64,000 bases of DNA from Paenibacillus sp. Soil787 (GCF_001429545.1 NZ_LMSP01000046.1:179649-243648), one strand, 5' to 3'; shown: positions 9,135-18,548, counted from the stretch's first letter. Notes: generated by a model not told the origin, from the sequence alone. A program made the numbers and translations.

Positions 9135-9364
9135 GCAAGGCTGTTGCTAGAAGGGAAATTGACGGCGAGCAGAATTCTGACCTTCTGAAGTTAAGCAGTC
9201 CAGCTCGTCGAGCACTCGCTAGTGCTGGATACTTGCGGCTAGAGCAGTTCAGCAAGCTCACCGAAGCCGAGATCTTGAAGTTGCATGGAATGGGACCAAA
9301 GGCGCTGAAACAGATACGTCAAGCCCTCGCCGCCAAGGGGCAGTCGTTCGACGATGGCTCTTGA
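9122..9364 (+). pseudogene. Remnant of a small helix-hairpin-helix DNA-binding protein
   Basis: The frame ending at TGA 9362 reads LSSPARRALASAGYLRL, then EQFSKLTEAEILKL, then HGMGPKALKQIRQALAAKG. This is the conserved pattern of a small HhH protein (RNA-polymerase alpha C-terminal-like) common in Bacillales. No ATG, GTG or TTG in frame lies upstream before the previous stop. A well-placed AAGGGA-TTG pair at 9151-9161 is out of frame. Most simply the start has been lost or shifted; a non-standard ATT start at 9158 is possible. Confidence 0.55.
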
Positions 9365-9437
9365 GGCAAATTAGGTTGACAACTCACTTTGCGCTGGAAA
9401 TAGGCAGAGACCTATCAATATTTACACTCTCTTTTGG

Positions 9438-9461
9438 ACACTCTCGTCGGAGAGTGTTTTT
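9438..9461 (+). terminator. Rho-independent terminator
   Basis: A perfect 8-bp stem ACACTCTC/GAGAGTGT with GTCG loop is followed by a T-run (9457-9461). It follows the small membrane protein and HhH remnant. From here to 10018 I see no supportable gene; ORFs of 70-84 codons exist but lack RBSs and family features. Confidence 0.85.
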
Positions 9462-10018
9462 GGTTTTGAGCATATAAGGAGACCGTGACTTGGCCTGGGG
9501 TAATTGGAGTGCACCTTATTTTGAGGTAGCGATAACGTAGCAGGTAACCTTCCGTGCCTTCCGATGCTTGTAACTTTAATGCAAAAAGTGCAGCTAATTT
9601 CTGCTCAAACAAGCTTTCGCTCCCCAGAAGCTGCAAAAACTGCATCAAAATAAACCGATTTAGGCTCAAAGTGCCAGGTTATTCCGAAATTTGATGTACA
9701 AAATGCATGATAACTCGCCCAATGAGTCACTTTTAAAAAAATTAATGTACTTTTTACATCTATGCTTGTCGAGAGTCACCCCCTACCCAAGCCATCTTAC
9801 AGGGGTTGCCCAAAACCACATTGGTTGATTGTTTCTTTGCCCTTTGCTGCATCGAATTTGCCCAATAGAACATCGTCGATACGTTATTTGGTCGAAAACA
9901 CTCGAAATCATGCATCGGCGTTCTGCTTATTGGAGGTCTATCAATTCATTGAAGAATTTATAGCCCAAGTATAAAATCGGCATATTTATCCAAACTATAG
10001 TTGATGGAGGTGATCAAT

Positions 10019-10177
10019 TTGAAAGACAAATCCCAATCCAACCATAATGAGCCGACAATTGCACCGGGTATGAACATGCATGATCCTCTTGAGAAAAAAG
10101 CAACGGAAGAAGATATCGAAAAAGGCGATGCTACTTCAGTGACTCGTTTATACTTGGATCGTACACCAGAAGACTAA
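10019..10177 (+). CDS. Small acidic/hydrophilic protein of unknown function
   Basis: A 52-residue hydrophilic protein starting at TTG 10019 behind a strong GGAGGTGATC RBS. It reads MKDKSQSNHNEPTIAPGMN, later EDIEKGDATSVTRLY and ends LDRTPED. No membrane segment and no cysteine. The composition (charged, low hydrophobicity) suggests a flexible cytosolic peptide. The excellent RBS and clean reading frame argue that it is translated. It may be co-transcribed with the next small gene, 50 bp downstream. Confidence 0.6.
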   Translation: MKDKSQSNHNEPTIAPGMNMHDPLEKKATEEDIEKGDATSVTRLYLDRTPED

Positions 10178-10226
10178 TAAGTATCGGAACTTGGCCAAGA
10201 AAATGAACTTCTTTGGGGGAATAGAT

Positions 10227-10346
10227 TTGACAATTAATATTAAACCTAGGCAGCCTAAAAAATGCCAAGGATGCATATGGGGCCATTGGGATGGTATGAA
10301 ACAGTATTGTCCTAAACTAAAATGTATTAAGACAGACTTAGATTAA
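10227..10346 (+). CDS. Small four-cysteine protein
   Basis: A 39-residue protein starting at TTG 10227, preceded by GGGGGA. It contains KKCQGCIWGHWDGMKQYC followed by PKLKC, giving CxxC and CxxxxC pairs plus a histidine, which could bind zinc as a mini zinc ribbon. Basic N-terminus. No family recognised. Confidence 0.5.
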   Translation: MTINIKPRQPKKCQGCIWGHWDGMKQYCPKLKCIKTDLD

Positions 10347-10402
10347 AGTTATTCATAATCTCCCTTTGGCCGAAATGGCTAACGGGATTTTGTTCGTAGA
10401 TA

Positions 10403-10490
10403 AGAAAGTATAAGTTTTATACTTTTGCTTCGCATCTACCTTGACAAACGCGCTCGTCCCTTAAGAACGACGGAGTCGTTTATCCTTGTA
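10403..10490. repeat. Dispersed hairpin repeat (copy 2, complete)
   Basis: Two hairpins in a row: AGTATAA/TTTATACT at the left, then a long one in which AAACGCGCTCGTCC folds back on GACGACGGAGTCGTTT. It matches 22327-22412 nearly base for base, apart from the loop. It lies between the four-cysteine gene and the yjdF-like gene, with no direct target duplication that I can see. Confidence 0.75.
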
Positions 10491-10570
10491 TGTAATCCAG
10501 AAAAAAAATAAGAGGGATGAAAGGTTGACTTCTACATGATTGGCATCCTAACTCAAAGGAACGGACGAAT

Positions 10571-11203
10571 ATGATGACGAATCCCGACATTCCGTTTTCC
10601 CGCAATTGGCCTCTACACTTGATGATCTTCGTGTTTGCTGTCTATTGGGGATTCACGGCCATCTCACCGACTGACCGGATACAATGGCTTATGGAAAGCA
10701 TACTTCCCATTCTCGCCCTGCTTGTTCTCGCTTTCACTTATAAAGTTTTTCGTTTCTCTAACGTTTCCTATTTATTCATGTTTATTTTTCTTTGCTTACA
10801 TACTTATGGGGCCCATTATACCTATCAGGGAACACCGTTTGACAATTGGCTGAAGGCTTCGTTTCATACCCAGAGAAGCTACTACGATCGGGTCGTTCAT
10901 TTCGCATTCGGTTTGTTCTGGACATATCCGTTCCGTGAATTGCTAACCCGGGCCGCCTCTCAGCGTGGTTTTTGGTCTTATGTCATTCCCGCGGCAGTCG
11001 TGTTCAGTTGCAGCGCCTGTTTCGAAATCATAGAGATGGGGGCTGCTTTTGTAGCTGGACAACACGGAGAGGAATATGTCGGGCTGCAAGGTGATCCCTT
11101 TGATACTCAAAAAGACATGGGACTTGGATTAACCGGAGCGGTTATTTCAATGAGTATGCTTGCATGGGTTTTGTGGCGGAAAAAAGTGAAAAAGAAACAA
11201 TGA
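10571..11203 (+). CDS. YjdF/DUF2238 family membrane protein
   Basis: A 210-residue protein with five to six hydrophobic helices. The family signature is HTYGAHYTYQGTPFDNW, then YDRVVHFAFGLFWTYPFRE, then an acidic FEIIEM helix and LQGDPFDTQKDM near the C-terminus. Conserved His, Asp and Glu residues within membrane segments suggest a metal site, but the function is unknown. AAAGGAAC lies upstream of the ATG pair at 10571/10574. Single gene. Confidence 0.8.
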   Translation: MMTNPDIPFSRNWPLHLMIFVFAVYWGFTAISPTDRIQWLMESILPILALLVLAFTYKVFRFSNVSYLFMFIFLCLHTYGAHYTYQGTPFDNWLKASFHTQRSYYDRVVHFAFGLFWTYPFRELLTRAASQRGFWSYVIPAAVVFSCSACFEIIEMGAAFVAGQHGEEYVGLQGDPFDTQKDMGLGLTGAVISMSMLAWVLWRKKVKKKQ

Positions 11204-11394
11204 TTCGAGAATCATTGACGCACACTATTTCGCAACTTATGATGGGAGTAACTACAGTTGAATGAGAGGAGAGACCCTAATATGATAGCTTTCGCACGAC
11301 CTCCCTGCTAAGACGTAACCGCTAGTCCGCCGCGAGCGCCCCCTGATTTGATTGAGCCTAATCAGCCAATCAGATTTAGGAGAGGAGCTCCTTC

Positions 11395-12570
11395 ATGGAC
11401 TACACAGCCAATCTTCAAAAACTATTTGCACTCCGCTTCTTTTCCAGCCTTATCCCTGCCTACGTCATTGAGAGGCTATTCTGGGAGGAGCGGGGTATGA
11501 CCATTCAGATGGTCGTTTATACCGAAATTATTTACGCCCTGACTATCGTCCTGCTGGAGATTCCGACCGGCATTATAGCCGACAAGTGGGGCCGAAAAAG
11601 GATGCTAGTACTAAGCGCCCTCTTGGCGTGCTGTGAGTTTCTGATTCTACTTTATGCGACGGAATTCTGGCACTTTGTCTTGGTTGTTCTCTTGGCGGGC
11701 GTGAGCCACTCGGCCAGCAGCGGCTCAGAAAATGCTCTGCTTTATGACTCCTTAATGCTGCAAGGCAAGGCTTCTTCGTTCGAAAAACAACTGGGCAGAT
11801 TGAATGCCTGTAACTTCGTATCCGCCATACTCGCCGCCTTGTGCGGAAGCTTGCTCGCAAGTAAATTCGGCCTCGAGCTGAACTATTGGATATCACTCGG
11901 GAGCGCGCTAATCGCCTTGGCCATCTCATTGCTATTGATTGAACCGGCTGCCGAAGACAGCGCTTTTGTCGAGGAAGCAATTCCTTTCAAGACATATATC
12001 GCGATGTCCCTGCGCTTTTTCCGAACGAACCCAAGTGTCTCCCTAGTGATGCTTTCAGCCATGGTGACAGGCGCCGCGATGGGGTATATTGAAGAGTTCT
12101 GGCAGTTATACGTGAGCAGATTGGGTATACCGGTTGTATACTTCGGCGTGTTATCCGCTGCGATCATGCTGCTGCAGCTCCCAGGAAATCTGATGGCACA
12201 CGCGCTGATTCGTATGTTCAGCTACAGGACACTGATTTTCTTTATCATGGCTATTTTGGCTGTCGGCTTCACCTATGTTTCCATAAGTAAGGACTTCGTC
12301 GGCCTCACAGCAATGCTCATTATATGCTTGTTCTCTGGCGTGATGGAGCCAATCGCTTCTGGCTACTTGCATCACCGAACCACTTCCTCGATGCGGGCGA
12401 CGATCGATTCTTTCCAATCGTTAGGAGAGAATCTCGTGCACACGCTCGCAGGTCTTGGTTTCGGCTACTTCGCTTCAAAGTATGATGTGTTCGGCGGCTA
12501 TGGCTTTATTGCACTAATATGCTACGCTTTTCTCGTTTGGTTCATTGGCGCATCCCGTAAAATTGAATAA
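11395..12570 (+). CDS. Major facilitator superfamily transporter
   Basis: A 391-residue protein with about 12 helices. The MFS loop 2-3 motif appears as IADKWGRKRMLVLSALLAC near residues 62-80, after EIPTGI. The pattern is that of drug- or metabolite-efflux MFS proteins of Firmicutes. RBS AGGAGAGGAG lies just before the ATG. It is followed by a strong terminator and so is monocistronic. Substrate unknown. Confidence 0.82.
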   Translation: MDYTANLQKLFALRFFSSLIPAYVIERLFWEERGMTIQMVVYTEIIYALTIVLLEIPTGIIADKWGRKRMLVLSALLACCEFLILLYATEFWHFVLVVLLAGVSHSASSGSENALLYDSLMLQGKASSFEKQLGRLNACNFVSAILAALCGSLLASKFGLELNYWISLGSALIALAISLLLIEPAAEDSAFVEEAIPFKTYIAMSLRFFRTNPSVSLVMLSAMVTGAAMGYIEEFWQLYVSRLGIPVVYFGVLSAAIMLLQLPGNLMAHALIRMFSYRTLIFFIMAILAVGFTYVSISKDFVGLTAMLIICLFSGVMEPIASGYLHHRTTSSMRATIDSFQSLGENLVHTLAGLGFGYFASKYDVFGGYGFIALICYAFLVWFIGASRKIE

Positions 12571-12588
12571 TAACCATTATGCAACAAG

Positions 12589-12622
12589 AGACGGCAGCCC
12601 TTATTGGCTGTCGTCTTTCTTT
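12589..12622 (+). terminator. Rho-independent terminator of the MFS gene
   Basis: AGACGGCAGCC pairs with GGCTGTCGTCT (11 bp, one wobble) round a TTATT-type loop, then TTTCTTT. Confidence 0.85.
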
Positions 12623-12711
12623 ATAAAAGCTTAGGCGATGATGTTATTGACGAGACGAAGTTGTCGCGGTAAAGTACAATTGATTGCATGTTAAGGGGGA
12701 AGGGTGACCAT

Positions 12712-13038
12712 ATGACGAATAGCGGGAAATTCGCATGGACATGGACAATACGTGAAGAAGATTTAGAGGAATACGTGACTATGCATCTGGCTCCATGGCC
12801 GGAAATTATGGAAGAGCACACGAAAGCCGGGATTAGGGATTACTCGATTTTTCAAAATGGAGCTCAATTTTTTTATTGCTTCTTGTGTGATGATGTAGAA
12901 GCTGCTTTCGCTTATTTAGCAGAAAGCGAAGCTTGTAATCGATGGAATGCGATTACTTCGAAGATGGTCGTCGGTTCCTTCGACTTCCGCGAAGCGGTGC
13001 CAATCCAACCGATGCGTGAAGTGTTTTATTTGAAATAG
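12712..13038 (+). CDS. rhaM: L-rhamnose mutarotase-like protein
   Basis: A 108-residue protein of the RhaM/DUF718 family, which interconverts alpha- and beta-L-rhamnose anomers. Family features are FAWTWTIREEDLEEYVTMH, APWPEIMEEHTKAGIRDYSIF, then WNAITSKMV and the terminal REVFYLK. Length is close to the usual 104. ATG 12712 is used because GAAGGGTGACC precedes it; an in-frame ATG at 12688 would overlap that RBS. It is not in a rhaBAD operon, but the GH105 gene at 32028 points to rhamnogalacturonan use nearby. The in vivo sugar is inferred. Confidence 0.75.
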   Translation: MTNSGKFAWTWTIREEDLEEYVTMHLAPWPEIMEEHTKAGIRDYSIFQNGAQFFYCFLCDDVEAAFAYLAESEACNRWNAITSKMVVGSFDFREAVPIQPMREVFYLK

Positions 13039-13045
13039 ATAGAAG

Positions 13046-13085
13046 AAGAGCCATGGAAAGCAGCAGCTTCCTATGGCTCTTTCTA
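13046..13085. terminator. Bidirectional terminator
   Basis: AAGAGCCATGGAAGC-like left arm pairs with GCTTCCTATGGCTCTT. It lies between convergent rhaM and the histidine kinase gene. Confidence 0.8.
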
Positions 13086-13088
13086 TTT

Positions 13089-14876
13089 CTATCCTGGCAT
13101 CTCTGATCCCGGTGTAACCGGAATCGTAATTTCCACTTCCGTACCCTCGCTGGGAACGCTCCGATACGTCAAATTCGCCGGCTCTCCGAAATAATGGCGA
13201 ATGCGCTCAATGACGTTTTTGACGCCGTATCCGCTGCCGCTAATTTTGCTGCGGCTCGTGCCCGTCATAATGTCTTCGACCTGGTTGGCGCGCATGCCAA
13301 CTCCGTCGTCTTTGATAATAAGGTGAATGTTATCATCAATCCTAGCGCCACTAATCATAATCGTACCTTCACGGTGAGTACGGCCAAGAATACCATGCAG
13401 GATCGCATTTTCTACGATGGGCTGCAAAGTAATCTTCGGAATCGCGTTATCTAACAGCTCCTCCGGCACATGGATCTGAAAATCAATCTTATTTTCAAAT
13501 CGGATATTCTGAATCTGTACGTAAAAAGAAACATGCTTTAGTTCCTCACGGAGCGAAATAATATCTTTCCCGCTGCTTAAGCTGACTTTGTAGAAACGGG
13601 CTAGCGCCTTGACGACCTTTTTGATGTCTGTGTTAAGACCGCTGTCAGCCATCCAGTTAATGAGGTCGAGCGTATTATACAGGAAGTGTGGATTGATTTG
13701 CGATTGAAGTGCTTTCAGCTCCGCATTTTTTACTTCTTGTCCTAATCGATAGTGCTCTTTATTCATAGAGCTAATTTGTTCAATCATGTAGTTGTAGGTC
13801 TGAATCAGCTCTCCAATTTCATCTTTACCTTGCGTCTGAGCCAGTGCGATCAGATTACCTTTCTGTACATCTCGCAAACGGCTTGTTAATTGTGAAATAC
13901 GTCTTGTGACCGAGAAGGAGAATAAATAGGCTAACAGGTAAGCAAGGCTGCTAACAATTAGCAAAATAACTAGCAAGTCATTGCGCAGCTCATGGCTCTG
14001 CTGAACGACTTCATCTAGTGGAATAACCGTCACCATGCCCCAATTCGAAGGAAGCTGACGGTATAAATAATAGTTATTTTTGCTTTGCCAATTCATCGTA
14101 ACCGCGTCGCTGGCGCTATTCGGCAGGGTAAAGTCGGATAGGGTCATAGGTTCAGATGCAAGCACGATCTGATGATTCTGGTCGACTAAGAAGGTGGCGC
14201 TTTTCTTCACCACGTTGGCTTTTTTAAGCATGGAGCGCAGTGTCTCCGCCTGTACATCCACACGCAGCTGGCCGATGGGCACGGAATAATTGTTTGGATC
14301 CAGAATGCTCCTAACCACATAGAGGGAGGAGTTATCATGGGTAGCGTTAGAACCTAATTCCGGAGGCGAGCACCATAAATATTTGGCATGCAGTTCATTT
14401 AAGCGAGCAAAGCAAGGGCTGTCAACTGTCTGTTCGATAGGCAGGAAATTTTCCGATTCGTTGGAGAAAATAAACGCCTTCGGCACATAGAGGATGACCC
14501 GTGAAATATCAAGACTATCCTGCATGGATCGGAGTAGCTGCTTCAAATTACTATAATCTTGCAGTTCACGATTAATATTCTGTGTGATACTCGTGTCCAT
14601 TAAGATTTCAGAAATAGTTGTGTTTGAAACCAGAATATTCGTCGTTTCAGCAATTCGCTGTACGCGGTAGCTGAGGAACGAATAGGTTTGGTCGAAGCCC
14701 TGCTTGGCCGAATACGTCACATGATTGATGATGATGGCTGACATTTTATCCGAAGCAATGAATTGATAGAAGCCAAGCGGAATCATAATCAGCAGCAAAT
14801 AGGTAACCATGATTTTATGCCGCAATTTCGCGTTGTACAGCCATTTGCGTATCGTTTGAATCAAAGTAAACATCAT
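13089..14876 (-). CDS. YesM-type sensor histidine kinase
   Basis: A 595-residue membrane sensor. TM1 is near residues 20-42, then comes an extracellular sensor domain (about 45-300), TM2 near 300-322, HAMP, the His_kinase domain with phospho-acceptor H397 in QSQINPHFLYNTLDLINW, and a HATPase with DDGVGM and SGSGYGVKNVIERI. It starts at ATG 14876, overlapping the regulator stop by ATGA, so the regulator and kinase are translationally coupled. It probably senses a sugar or sugar-bound protein for the divergent 16702-20167 importer. Confidence 0.9.
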   Translation of the reverse strand: MMFTLIQTIRKWLYNAKLRHKIMVTYLLLIMIPLGFYQFIASDKMSAIIINHVTYSAKQGFDQTYSFLSYRVQRIAETTNILVSNTTISEILMDTSITQNINRELQDYSNLKQLLRSMQDSLDISRVILYVPKAFIFSNESENFLPIEQTVDSPCFARLNELHAKYLWCSPPELGSNATHDNSSLYVVRSILDPNNYSVPIGQLRVDVQAETLRSMLKKANVVKKSATFLVDQNHQIVLASEPMTLSDFTLPNSASDAVTMNWQSKNNYYLYRQLPSNWGMVTVIPLDEVVQQSHELRNDLLVILLIVSSLAYLLAYLFSFSVTRRISQLTSRLRDVQKGNLIALAQTQGKDEIGELIQTYNYMIEQISSMNKEHYRLGQEVKNAELKALQSQINPHFLYNTLDLINWMADSGLNTDIKKVVKALARFYKVSLSSGKDIISLREELKHVSFYVQIQNIRFENKIDFQIHVPEELLDNAIPKITLQPIVENAILHGILGRTHREGTIMISGARIDDNIHLIIKDDGVGMRANQVEDIMTGTSRSKISGSGYGVKNVIERIRHYFGEPANLTYRSVPSEGTEVEITIPVTPGSEMPG

Positions 14877-16447
14877 AGCTGGCAGCGCTCCCGGTACTCG
14901 GAAGGTGTCATCCCCGTAGATTTGCGGAATATTTTCGCGAAATGCTCCCCATCTTTAAACCCCACCTGTGAAGCGACGTCGAGTACTTTCAAGCGATTAT
15001 TTCGGAGCAAATCCTTCGCCTTTTCCATCCGGTATTCGGTGACGTACTGCTTAATGGTTTTGCCAGTTGCTTCTTTGAAAATCGAGATCAGATGCGAGGC
15101 AGTCATTTGCATATGATCACTGACATCTTGAACAGACAAGTTATCCTCAGCAAAATGCTGATGAATGTAACGAATGATCCGCGAGCTGGCAGATGACATG
15201 GTTCCGTTCCCGCGTTCTCGGAAGGATTGCTTTAGCTCATCCAGCTTCTGAATGATTACCTGGTGGATATCATCTAGGAAGTGACATTCCAGAATAAGCT
15301 TCCACGGCACATTATTTTCTTCCGAGACATCGAACAGGATGACATTTCGGCTGCGAGCAAATTTATCCATTTCCAAAGCAAAACGATAATAGAGCTCTTT
15401 GACGCTTACAATTAGCGTTCCAGGATGCTTGTGAATGTCTGTGGCGACCGTGGACAATAAACGGGAAATGTCTTCAAAGTTCTCTTCAACAAGTGCTTCT
15501 TGAAACCTGTTGAATAAATCAGCCGGCGCTTGATAATGCTCAGAATGCACGTCGCCGCCATAACTGTCATGCAGAATGACGGAGCATGGTTTATGAAAAA
15601 ATGACTCCTGAAGACGAAGGACAGCACTTGTATATGACTCCTGCAGCCGTTTAGCGGTAGGAACTATTTTCCCCGCGGCAACGGAGAAGGAATGAAATTC
15701 CTTTTTTAAGGCAGAAGAGAGCTCGTAACAAACGTGGTGCAATCCACTGCTTTCTAAAGGCTCTATGCCGCTCGAAAATAAATGAAGGATAACATGATTG
15801 TCATCTTTCAGTGCATACAAGATCGGGTTTTCGAAGGTGGTCAATGCTGATTCAATAGTGGAACTGATGATTTCTTTGGTTGGTTGCGGCGTGATTAACT
15901 TGGCCAAGATCGTAACGGCCGGAGACTGAAGCGATGCCTCGAATCCAACGGCCATTAGTCGCTTAATTAGCAATTCCTCGTCAAATCCCCCGCGAATGAG
16001 CTGGAGAGCTGCTTCTTGCTTGATATAGCTCTTATTATCTCTGGCTACCGCATCGTTCGCCAAGTGCCGCTGCTCTTCCAAGCATATGGCTATTGCGTTT
16101 CGCAACGCTTCTTCCAGCTCCTCGATATCAATCGGCTTCTCTACATAGCTGACTGCTTTCAACGATATCGCTGCTTTTAAGTAGTCTTTATCTGCGTAAC
16201 CGCTCATAAATACAATTTTGCAAAGTGGATACTTGCGGCGAAGGTGAGTGGCAAGTTCAATGCCGTCCATGCGCGGCATCCGAATATCCGTCAGCACAAT
16301 GTCCGGTTGGAATTGCTCAGCGATAGCAACAGCTTCAAGACCATCGACCGCCTCAACAACCTCTTTAATCCCGAGCTCCTCCCATTCAATCGACTTACGA
16401 ATGCCTTCTCTCGTGAATTTTTCATCCTCTGCGAAAAGAAGTTTCAT
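14873..16447 (-). CDS. YesN-type AraC-family response regulator
   Basis: A 524-residue regulator. The receiver domain (1-125) has phospho-acceptor D54 in VLTDIRMPRMDG and K in SYVEKPID; a long central region of unknown fold follows; the C-terminal AraC DNA-binding pair (about 420-520) contains FKDGEHFAKIFRKSTGMTPSEYR. ATG 16447 is chosen because it begins MKLLFAEDEKF, directly at the receiver; an upstream start at 16465 only adds six residues. It lies upstream of its kinase and divergent from the 16702 ABC operon, its likely target. Confidence 0.9.
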   Translation of the reverse strand: MKLLFAEDEKFTREGIRKSIEWEELGIKEVVEAVDGLEAVAIAEQFQPDIVLTDIRMPRMDGIELATHLRRKYPLCKIVFMSGYADKDYLKAAISLKAVSYVEKPIDIEELEEALRNAIAICLEEQRHLANDAVARDNKSYIKQEAALQLIRGGFDEELLIKRLMAVGFEASLQSPAVTILAKLITPQPTKEIISSTIESALTTFENPILYALKDDNHVILHLFSSGIEPLESSGLHHVCYELSSALKKEFHSFSVAAGKIVPTAKRLQESYTSAVLRLQESFFHKPCSVILHDSYGGDVHSEHYQAPADLFNRFQEALVEENFEDISRLLSTVATDIHKHPGTLIVSVKELYYRFALEMDKFARSRNVILFDVSEENNVPWKLILECHFLDDIHQVIIQKLDELKQSFRERGNGTMSSASSRIIRYIHQHFAEDNLSVQDVSDHMQMTASHLISIFKEATGKTIKQYVTEYRMEKAKDLLRNNRLKVLDVASQVGFKDGEHFAKIFRKSTGMTPSEYRERCQL

Positions 16448-16494
16448 AGTTAAAATCGCCCCCAAGAATTTTCAAAGAAACTTATGATGTAAGC

Positions 16495-16540
16495 CTAAAC
16501 GAGCTCGTCCTAGAGGACGGCGGAATCGTTTATCCTAGTG
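16495..16540. repeat. Dispersed hairpin repeat (right-end fragment)
   Basis: AAACGAGCTCGTCC...GGACGGCGGAATCGTTTATCC matches the right hairpin of the repeat at 10403-10490; the left hairpin is absent. It sits in the divergent promoter region between the response regulator and the ABC operon. Confidence 0.65.
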
Positions 16541-16605
16541 TAGCTTAAGATTAGCGCATATTAGAAAGCAAAGCCACTATCTTAGGGGCTATCTGCAAAA
16601 GTTAC

Positions 16606-16656
16606 AGGGAATCGATATTTTGTCGGGTTACTACGCTGCATGGAACCTGTTAATTT
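16606..16656 (+). promoter_or_regulatory. Candidate activator site and promoter (site a) of the 16702 operon
   Basis: GGGAATCGATATTTTGTCGG is followed by GTTAC, and a -10-like TGT-TAATTT begins at 16651, exactly 40 bp after the ATCGATA start at 16611. No -35 consensus is present, as expected for an activator-dependent promoter. The same motif and 40-bp phasing occur at 22798, 23066 and 33838. Confidence 0.65.
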
Positions 16657-16701
16657 AGTAACAGGAGAGACAACTAGAACCGGATGGGGGAACGAATAAA
16701 G

Positions 16702-17619
16702 ATGAGAACAGGACTCCTGTATCGACTCAAGTCAAAGAAAACACTGCTGTTCATGATTGCTCCGGCAGTCCTTTACTTCTTGCTTTTCAGCTATGTACCG
16801 ATGGCCGGTATCGTGCTTGCGTTCAAGCAGTACCGCTATGATTTGGGCATTATGAACTCACCATGGGTGGGATTTGATAACTTCAAATTCTTCTTCATGA
16901 CGGGTGATGCGTTTAAAGTCACGCGGAACACGATGCTTTACAATGCCGCTTTTATCCTTATTAATAATGTGCTGCAAATTGTGGTGGCGATCCTGATGGC
17001 CGAAATCGGCTCGAAACTGTTTCGCAAAACGGCGCAAACCCTTATGTTTCTACCGTATTTCTTATCCTGGGTCGTGGTTGGTGCTGTAGCGTACAATCTA
17101 TTCAATTACGAGCATGGAACTGTGAACACACTGCTTCGCTCCTTACATATTCCTGAGCTTGATATTTATACAACTCCTGAATATTGGAAGTATATTCTCG
17201 TCTTTTTCTCAGCGTGGAAAGCAGTTGGTTATGGCGCAGTGTTTTACATGGCATCCATTCTGAGTATTGACCGTGAAACGTATGAAGCTGCTGAAATTGA
17301 CGGCGCCAATGTGTTTCAAAGGATTCGCTATATTACGATTCCGTCCTTGCGTCCAACTATAACAATTCTTGTTCTACTAGCGATTGGCGGTATTTTCCGA
17401 GGAGATTTCGGATTATTTTATCAGCTTGTGGGCAACAATGGTTTGCTGTATCAAACGACGGATGTCATTGACACGTATGTGTATCGTTCACTTCTGGTCA
17501 ACAATGAAATCGGGATGTCGTCAGCGATTGGCTTCTATCAATCCATCCTCTGTTTTGCGACCATTATGGTAACAAATTTCCTTGTGCGTAAGTCGGATAA
17601 AGAGAATGCCTTATTTTAA
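16702..17619 (+). CDS. LplB-type sugar ABC transporter permease
   Basis: A 305-residue permease with six helices and the EAA loop (YEAAEIDGANVFQRIRYITIPSLRP) that contacts the ATPase. The N-terminus and PMAGIVLAFKQYRYDLGI are typical of the LplB/YteP group, which import complex oligosaccharides. The start at 16702 is preferred because GGGGGA lies 9 bases upstream; the in-frame ATG at 16684 is too far from its RBS. First gene of permease-permease-binding protein order; no ATPase gene is nearby. Confidence 0.88.
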   Translation: MRTGLLYRLKSKKTLLFMIAPAVLYFLLFSYVPMAGIVLAFKQYRYDLGIMNSPWVGFDNFKFFFMTGDAFKVTRNTMLYNAAFILINNVLQIVVAILMAEIGSKLFRKTAQTLMFLPYFLSWVVVGAVAYNLFNYEHGTVNTLLRSLHIPELDIYTTPEYWKYILVFFSAWKAVGYGAVFYMASILSIDRETYEAAEIDGANVFQRIRYITIPSLRPTITILVLLAIGGIFRGDFGLFYQLVGNNGLLYQTTDVIDTYVYRSLLVNNEIGMSSAIGFYQSILCFATIMVTNFLVRKSDKENALF

Positions 17620-17646
17620 ACAGAATGCAATTTGCGGGGTGAACCT

Positions 17647-18546
17647 ATGAGTACGACGAGTGTTAAAAAGAGTCACATCGATCAGAGGATGCTGGATTTC
17701 ATCGGCTATGTATTTATCAGTTTGATCAGTTTAGCTTGTTTAATTCCTTTTATACTTATTATTAGCGGCTCGTTAACGAGCGAATCCTCGATTACGAGTG
17801 ATGGCTTTCGAATATGGCCTAAGGAATTTTCTTGGGATGCCTATGCTTTTGCACTCAAACATCCTCAGCAATTTGTTAGCTCTTACCTGTTGACGATTGC
17901 TTTAACCGTAACGGGGACGATTGTGGGACTGTTCATATCAGCGATGGCTGCGTATGTCCTTCAACGTCAGGATTTTGAGTGGCGAGGCGGATTTTCCTTC
18001 TTTTTCTACTTCACAACCCTTTTTAATGGCGGACTTGTACCTTGGTACATCTTAATGGTTAACTATTTACACATGAAGAATACCTTCTGGTCGCTTCTCT
18101 TGCCACCGCTTTTAAATGTGTTCTATATTATCATCTTACGAACGTTTTTACGAAGCATACCGGACGCAATTACGGAATCTGCGAAGATTGACGGAGCAGG
18201 GGATTTCACGATCTTTATCCGTTTAATTCTACCTCTGGCGAAGCCAGGACTGGCCACGATTGGGCTGTTCACCGCACTGAATTATTGGAACGATTGGTTT
18301 AACTCCTTGCTGTTTGTACAGAATGAGAAACTGTATACCCTGCAATATTTACTTTATAAAATGCTGGGAAATCTCGAAGGAGTTCGCAAGGTTATGGCTA
18401 TTACCGGTATGCAAGTTACGGAATTGCCTGGTGAAAGCTTGAAAATGGCGCTGGCCATTCTCGTAACTGGACCGATCATCTTCTTGTATCCGTTCGTTCA
18501 GCGTTATTTCGTCCAAGGCTTAACTGTTGGAGCTGTAAAAGGATAA
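17647..18546 (+). CDS. LplC/YtcP-type sugar ABC transporter permease
   Basis: A 299-residue second permease with six helices. The EAA loop is ITESAKIDGAGDFTIFIRLI, and the C-terminus ends YFVQGLTVGAVKG as in the YtcP/LplC family. ATG 17647 follows GGGGTGAACCT. It pairs with the 16702 permease to form the membrane channel. The gap to the binding protein gene carries a short hairpin (18549-18568). Confidence 0.88.
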   Translation: MSTTSVKKSHIDQRMLDFIGYVFISLISLACLIPFILIISGSLTSESSITSDGFRIWPKEFSWDAYAFALKHPQQFVSSYLLTIALTVTGTIVGLFISAMAAYVLQRQDFEWRGGFSFFFYFTTLFNGGLVPWYILMVNYLHMKNTFWSLLLPPLLNVFYIIILRTFLRSIPDAITESAKIDGAGDFTIFIRLILPLAKPGLATIGLFTALNYWNDWFNSLLFVQNEKLYTLQYLLYKMLGNLEGVRKVMAITGMQVTELPGESLKMALAILVTGPIIFLYPFVQRYFVQGLTVGAVKG

Positions 18547-18548
18547 CC

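Noticed and set aside
9415-9974. ORFs of 84 codons (minus, 9415-9669) and 70 codons (plus, 9762-9974)
   Set aside because: No RBS, no family features, and the first runs through a clear terminator.
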